In this document: positions 58,857-64,000 of the stretch, piece by piece | Position numbering within the stretch: position 1 is the stretch's first letter | Layout: each line of letters starts with the position of its first letter | Source: Datisca glomerata | Taxonomy: Eukaryota; Streptophyta; Magnoliopsida; Cucurbitales; Datiscaceae | Direction: 5' to 3' | DNA: 64,000 nt | NCBI GenBank assembly: GCA_003255025.1 | Contig: QANY01005052.1 | Coordinates: 1,550,001 to 1,614,000 of the forward strand | Notes under the pieces: generated by a model | What the model was told of the DNA's origin: nothing | The model's database searches: none | The model's input: only the letters and a program-made list of their open reading frames with translations | Program-made: the position numbers and the translations under genes

Positions 58857-60690
58857 TTATCATAAATAAAATAAAAAATATTCTTAGATAAAAAATAAAA
58901 AATAAAGGTTAAAATATAAAATACACCCATGTACTTTGATGAAACTATAAACTATACCCCTATATTTTTTCCCCATATTTTTATACCTCTGCACTTTGAC
59001 TAAACTGTAAAATATATTTTTTTGCGATTTTTTTGATCAAATTTAACAGAAAAAATAACTCCATCCATTTCTCCCAATTTCCTCTATCATTTCTCTCCAT
59101 TTTCATCAATTTCCCCTCATTTTTAAGCCCTCATTTTCACCAACACATTTTCTAGATATGATTTTATTCGCTTTCTTTTAATGATTTTTTCGCTTTATTC
59201 TTAAACAAATATGATACATTCATACTGTAATGAAATTTTTTTTACTTTATTCTTAAAAAACCTACTTCATTCATATGATTAAAAACATAATCCCTATTAC
59301 TTAAAGATTTTTTGGTGGATAGTTCTACTTACAAGTTAAATCTATTTTGGATCATTGTAATCCTAGATAATTTTGTGATTTCTTCACCGTCTCTCCAAAA
59401 TTTATTTTTCTTTTCAAATTATGTAAAAAGATTCTTCATTTTTAATGACATTTTCTATAGGATTTGATAAAACTTAACTCTCCAAAAAATTCATGACAGA
59501 TAATGAAGATTGTTACATGTCAAATGTAATTCAAACCTTTAATCCATCTTTTAAATTTTTTATTAAACTGAAACTAAAGTCTCAAGATTTCCTATTAAAA
59601 ATAAATTACAAATGTATTATTCATATGATTGGAAAATATAAAAATATAACTTAATTTATTAAAATTTTATAATAAAAAATTTGTTAGTAGCCGATTTTTT
59701 TTATGATGAACCATTTTTTGAGTAACATATTTTTTTTAGAATGAAATAGATTTTTTTAATAATGATACAAAATTACAGTATGAATGAAACATATTTTTTT
59801 TAAAATTAAAGAAGATTTTTTAATAATAAAAGGAAAAAAATCATTAAACGAAAGAAAAAAATCAGATATGAAAAATGTATTGAAAGTGAAAATGAGGGTT
59901 TGAAATGAGGGAACATTGATGAAAATGGAACTATTCAATAAAAAGATTACCACCATATATATGTAAAAATTGTTCTATCAAAAAGTCATTTGAATAAAAA
60001 TTGATATTAATTTGAATAAATGCACAATTATACGCTATTTATACTTTTTTTTGAATACTTCCTCATTTGTATTGCAAATATAGTTTTTTGTTTTGTCAAT
60101 TTTGTGTAACTATTTTTATTTAACATAATAATTAGATTAACATATAAAATATAGCATAACTAAAGTTTCTAAAAGTGTGTAATGCTTGAATTATATTTTA
60201 GATTATATTATTTAAATTTTATAGAGATTTTTTTCACTTTTCTTCAATATTAAAATAATTATTAGAAAGCTGTAGTTTTCTTTATAACTTCTTAAATAGT
60301 TTGTTACAATTTATTCAAAATTATCAAGATTTTAAGTGACTAAGTGTGTGACAACTATTCTTAGGTTAATTTATTAAATCATTTTAATGACTCATAAAAC
60401 ATCAACACATATAGATGATTGATTAATTACTTGAACATTTAAACTTGATCAATTACTTAGCCGCCCTTATATTATTCAAAATTTTAATTAGTTACTTAGT
60501 TTTTTTTTCTAAACTCATTAAATAGGTAGGTGGCCACCTATTCAATGTGAGTTTAAAGTAGATCATGACCCACTTAATTATTTATTATAATTCTAAAAGT
60601 AACCAATCATTAAATGTCACATATAATGTATAATGTTATTTCAGGTAATGTATCAATAATAAATGTACAAATTATCTTGAAATGATTCTC
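58857..60690. other. AT-rich intergenic DNA
   Basis: No gene is seen. Near 58932-59000 'gtactttgatgaaactataa' and 'gcactttgactaaactgtaa' form a short two-copy repeat. The minus frame at 59756-59956 is AT noise. Confidence 0.4.
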
Positions 60691-60815
60691 ACATCCTTCA
60701 CACTTTTAATATACTAGTCAAGTACTACATGCGCTGCAAGAAAAACTATTATTAGTGGTGGTTTCGGTCATCTTTTACTGCAGTTTTAACCGTACGTGCG
60801 ATGCACATGACTCCA
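60690..60815 (-). mobile_element. Helitron-like ends, head-to-tail on the minus strand
   Basis: On the minus strand 'ttgactag' (a 3'-type end, preceded by TGCAGCGCATG) directly abuts 'tatattaaaagtgtgaagga' and 'gtgagaatcattt', the 5' start of another family member running left from about 60713. A further hairpin, CGTGCGATGCACATG, lies at 60794-60808. The other limits cannot be fixed. Confidence 0.45.
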
Positions 60816-63253
60816 CACCAATATTAGATTTGCTAATGTAATGAAAATGGGATTCTTAAAATTTTCTTGATGAGTAAGAAATGTATGATTTATACAGTAA
60901 CTATTAAGCATAAGTATTATATATTGTTAGTCTCAATATAATGAATAATGATATATCATATAGATTTACCGCAAACCGCATATAATTTTTTGTTATTTCA
61001 ATGATTTCGTTGAAAACTTTAAGAGAAATAGTATATAGAACTTTGATCAAATATTAAGTTCGCTGTAATTCTTTAATGTCAGATAATGTTATATAAAAAT
61101 GTTAGTAAAATTCTAGTTAAACGCAATCACCTCATCAAATCAATTAGAAATGTATATAAATTATCTAAACATGTATATTGCATTGTGTTATATTTTAATT
61201 GTTAATTATTTTTCACTTTTATTGAACTTTCAAGAAATATTTTTTCTATCATTCATCATGCATGATTAATATAAATCATATTGTTATAATAACTCATAAT
61301 TACTGTCACTAAAATGTTTATGTCATTAAAAGATAAAAAATATCTATTAATTAATTTATTAAATAAGTTCATTAATGCGATGACATTTAATATTAAGTTA
61401 AAGGGAAATTTATAAATTTTTAGATGAAGATAGAGTTGTCCAAAGATATTTTTCTCAACATCCCCATTTTTATTTTATATATAAAGGATAGGATTAGATA
61501 TAGATTAGTCAGTCTCATGGTGTGGAGACAAAATTTTTCTCTAGAAAATCACAATAAACACATTACAAACCAAAAAATTAAAAAAGAATTAATAATCAAT
61601 CTATCAGTTTTCAAAAGTGATTATGATTACCAACTTCAAAAACTTCCCGAAAACCAACAATTTCAAAGAGGGAGATTTAATCAGTGATTATTTTTAGCAA
61701 GGTTAATGGTATATTGATTTGATTATCTTCCGCTTTGTAAATATTTACTTCTTTATGTGATTATTTTTTGTTTGGTTAATAGTTAATTGAATCTGAAACT
61801 TAGATGTTCATTTGTAAAAAAATTAATTAAATATTGCAATACACCTATGCATTATGTTAAATTTGTATGTATGATACATATTCTTTCCTTAGTTAAAATG
61901 TAAAAAAAATCAATATAAAGGTGTTATAAAATTGGTGATTTAATATACTTTTTAATGCATTAAAATAACTTCCCATAATTGAAAGATATGATGATTGTTT
62001 TAAGCCACCTTAACTGATTTTTAGGATATTATGAAATTTATAAAAAAAAAAGAGATTAAAATTAAACAAAAACAACAATTAAAATTATAACGAAATTTTA
62101 TAAAACAAATGGTATTGGTGTCTATTCCTTTTTTATCATTAATTGATTGATGAGTTGACGTTAAAAGTTATCTATTTTTGTAAAGTAAAATTTTTTGCTA
62201 CATCTTAAATTGAGATTAAAATCTTGATTATTTCGTGCAATTATTTTAACAAAATAGATCTTGGATTGAAAGTTACAAGATAAACTGTAGGACCTCTGGA
62301 AAGTGGGGGCCTTAGGCCCAAGCATAAGCTGCCTTAGGCTTGGGCCGGCCATGATAAAAAGTGACATTGTAGTAGGTAGCCCCCTTTAAAAATTAATTAG
62401 CAACAATGACCCCTTAATTGTAATACATGTAAAAATAATCTACTTAAGTTTAAGATTTTTTAATTATATTGAAATTACTATTTTACCCTTAATTACTATT
62501 TTCTCTTACCAAAAAAACCAAAAACTAAAACCCACGTTAACCATTACCCATCTAATTTCTTTTTTCGGGGTTTTATGGTGAAGATTTTTGAAGTTACTCC
62601 TACATTTTTCATGGTGATCATCCAAATGACACTCATTCGCAAACTGCTCGTCCACCATCGTTGGAAGTCCAACGGGACATAAACTCCATCCAAATTTCTT
62701 ATGAACTAAAATGGCTATTTGCGGGTGGGGTGGGATACACAACGGGCCGCGACGACCATTATTTATCACGATGACTAATGATTTGTAAAAAAAGATGAAA
62801 AGCAGTAGAAGACCGTGGAGAAGAGAAGCTCGAAAATGAAATAAAATGGTGGATGTGGGTAGGGTTTTCATAGGTAAGAAGATAAAGATAAAGTGGGAGA
62901 AGAAAATAGGGAAAAGTGAGTACACATGTCTCTTTTCTATTGGAAAATAGTAAATGTGTGGTAGAATTTTGTTAAGCTCCATGATAGAGTACCGTACTGA
63001 GAAATAAAACACTTTAGATAATCTCATGTAGATTCATTAAAGATGATCAATGGCTACCATTAACTTCTGTACAATATAGAAGATATATTGTACACATTTT
63101 TCATGAAATGATGTTTATCTACTTTTGAATTAAAAAATGTGTGGTAGAGTTTTCTTAATGATTAAAATATTATTTTTAAGATATTTAACTAAAATAAGAA
63201 AACAACGACAACTATTTTTTTCAAACAATTTAAAATTCAAAATATGCTTGGTA
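60816..63253. other. AT-rich intergenic DNA
   Basis: No gene is supported. At about 62310-62346 'ggcccaagc' and 'gcttgggcc' form an inverted pair within a GC-rich patch. The 173-codon minus frame at 62506-63027 is the longest open stretch here but has no domain and a biased, hydrophobic composition; I treat it as accidental. Confidence 0.4.
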
Positions 63254-63905
63254 GGTTTGATATTATTTTGGTATTTGATATTCGTAAGTGTATTGTAAAC
63301 ATTGGTTTTACCATATGTTAACATTATTTTTACCCTATTCTTTATATATATTATATGATTATCACTTCACAAATATCAGGATTTAAACATCAAAACATAA
63401 AATAATATATAAAATAATACATTATTATTACCTCTATCTTGATTCCTCATTCTCCAAGAGTTTAGTTACTAATAAGAGTGGGGCTTTGTTCAATTAGTCT
63501 TATTGAAATTCCACTTTAATTCTAAAGCTACGCAATGATATAAAGTCTCTCCCATGTATAATCCCATTGACGGATATGGTGTATGTATAGAGGTTGTTAA
63601 ATGGGTTGAGGATCATCAGTTTATGGGGCTTTTATGATGTCCTAATTTTACTTTCTATCATTTCCTCTATCTAAGAAACCCTAAAAATAGAAATTTTATT
63701 CTTTAAAAAAAGACATAATAAATAGAGTAATAATTGAAACGATGAACTATGATGAGTTTAAGACATAACGCAAATCTGATATCTACTAATATTCGTAAGT
63801 GTACTGTATACATTATGTTTATCATATATTAACAATAGTTTTACCCCATTTTATACATACACTACGTGATTATTACTTCATAAATATCAAGAGATTTGAT
63901 AAGCT
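63254..63905. repeat. Direct repeats of about 135 bp, 520 bp apart
   Basis: 63254-63390 and 63772-63905 share 'gatattcgtaagtgta(t/c)tgta', 'aacattg/attatg', 'ttaccatatgttaacatta' versus 'ttatcatatattaacaata', 'tttaccc(t/c)att' and 'atgattatcacttcacaaat'. They could be terminal repeats of a very small LTR element or a simple dispersed duplication. The interior has no coding sequence. Confidence 0.6.
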
Positions 63906-64000
63906 AAAAATACTTTTTGAAAGTGGCGTGATTTAGAGAATTCGAATCATATAAGGAACAAACATAACCAGCAAATAGATAATATTTGAGAAACCCAAAA

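Noticed and set aside
62506..63027. 173-codon minus-strand frame as a hypothetical gene
   Set aside because: No domain, no promoter or leader signals, and hydrophobic AT-driven composition; nothing supports it beyond length.

Overview
This is a 64 kb piece of plant nuclear DNA, almost certainly from a eudicot. It is very AT-rich, and its two intact genes contain plant-type introns or plant-specific domains. Most of the rest is transposable-element debris: Ty1/copia and Ty3/gypsy retrotransposons, a CACTA end and Helitron-like elements. There is also a chloroplast psbD fragment that has decayed as nuclear insertions do. I cannot name the species.

Only two protein genes look intact. The first, on the minus strand at 4330-6354, is a four-exon F-box/LRR gene whose splice sites can be placed to the base. 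Its 5' leader probably extends to about 7.29 kb and contains a 63-base GA/CT microsatellite. The second, on the plus strand at 26462-28096, is a single-exon purine/cytokinin transporter of the AZG2 type. It has candidate TATA boxes on either side of an (AT)22(TG)5 microsatellite upstream. The two genes show no sign of working together; they are ordinary host genes in a repeat-rich neighbourhood.

Region by region: 0-9 kb holds an orphan CACTA terminus, the F-box gene and quiet flanks. At 9.3-15.1 kb there are tandem repeats, including a 1 kb satellite-like array built of nested palindromes, a stray copy of the F-box 3' flank, and short Helitron-like elements. At 15.5-15.9 kb lies the psbD fragment. 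At 17.2-23.5 kb a 1.1-1.2 kb inverted repeat flanks a 4 kb interior that contains a decayed Tat-lineage gypsy fragment with protease, reverse transcriptase and two RNase H domains. At 23.5-31.7 kb are AZG2 and small MITE-like repeats. At 31.75-43.3 kb there is a three-level nest: a gene-less LTR element, split by a deleted copia element, itself split by a 2.5 kb solo LTR with a perfect target duplication. At 43.7-45.5 kb is LTR-like sequence with a 0.41 kb tandem duplication. At 47.1-49.9 kb is the 3' end of a second Tat-type gypsy, with two minisatellites. At 50.5-51.3 kb is a FAR1/FHY3-type (MULE transposase-derived) pseudogene. At 52.3-57.3 kb is a nearly full-length copia element with a perfect 5 bp target duplication and a 285 bp tandem duplication across its reverse transcriptase active site. 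At 57.85-58.86 kb is a well-delimited Helitron-like element that may carry host sequence. The remainder to 64 kb is AT-rich with scattered repeat remnants.

I saw no CRISPR array, operon, rRNA or recognisable tRNA gene, and none of the bacterial-type feature classes apply. The most unusual structures are the long inverted repeat around the Tat fragment, the palindromic satellite, the duplicated copia active site and the Helitron-like family with hairpin and CTAG ends.
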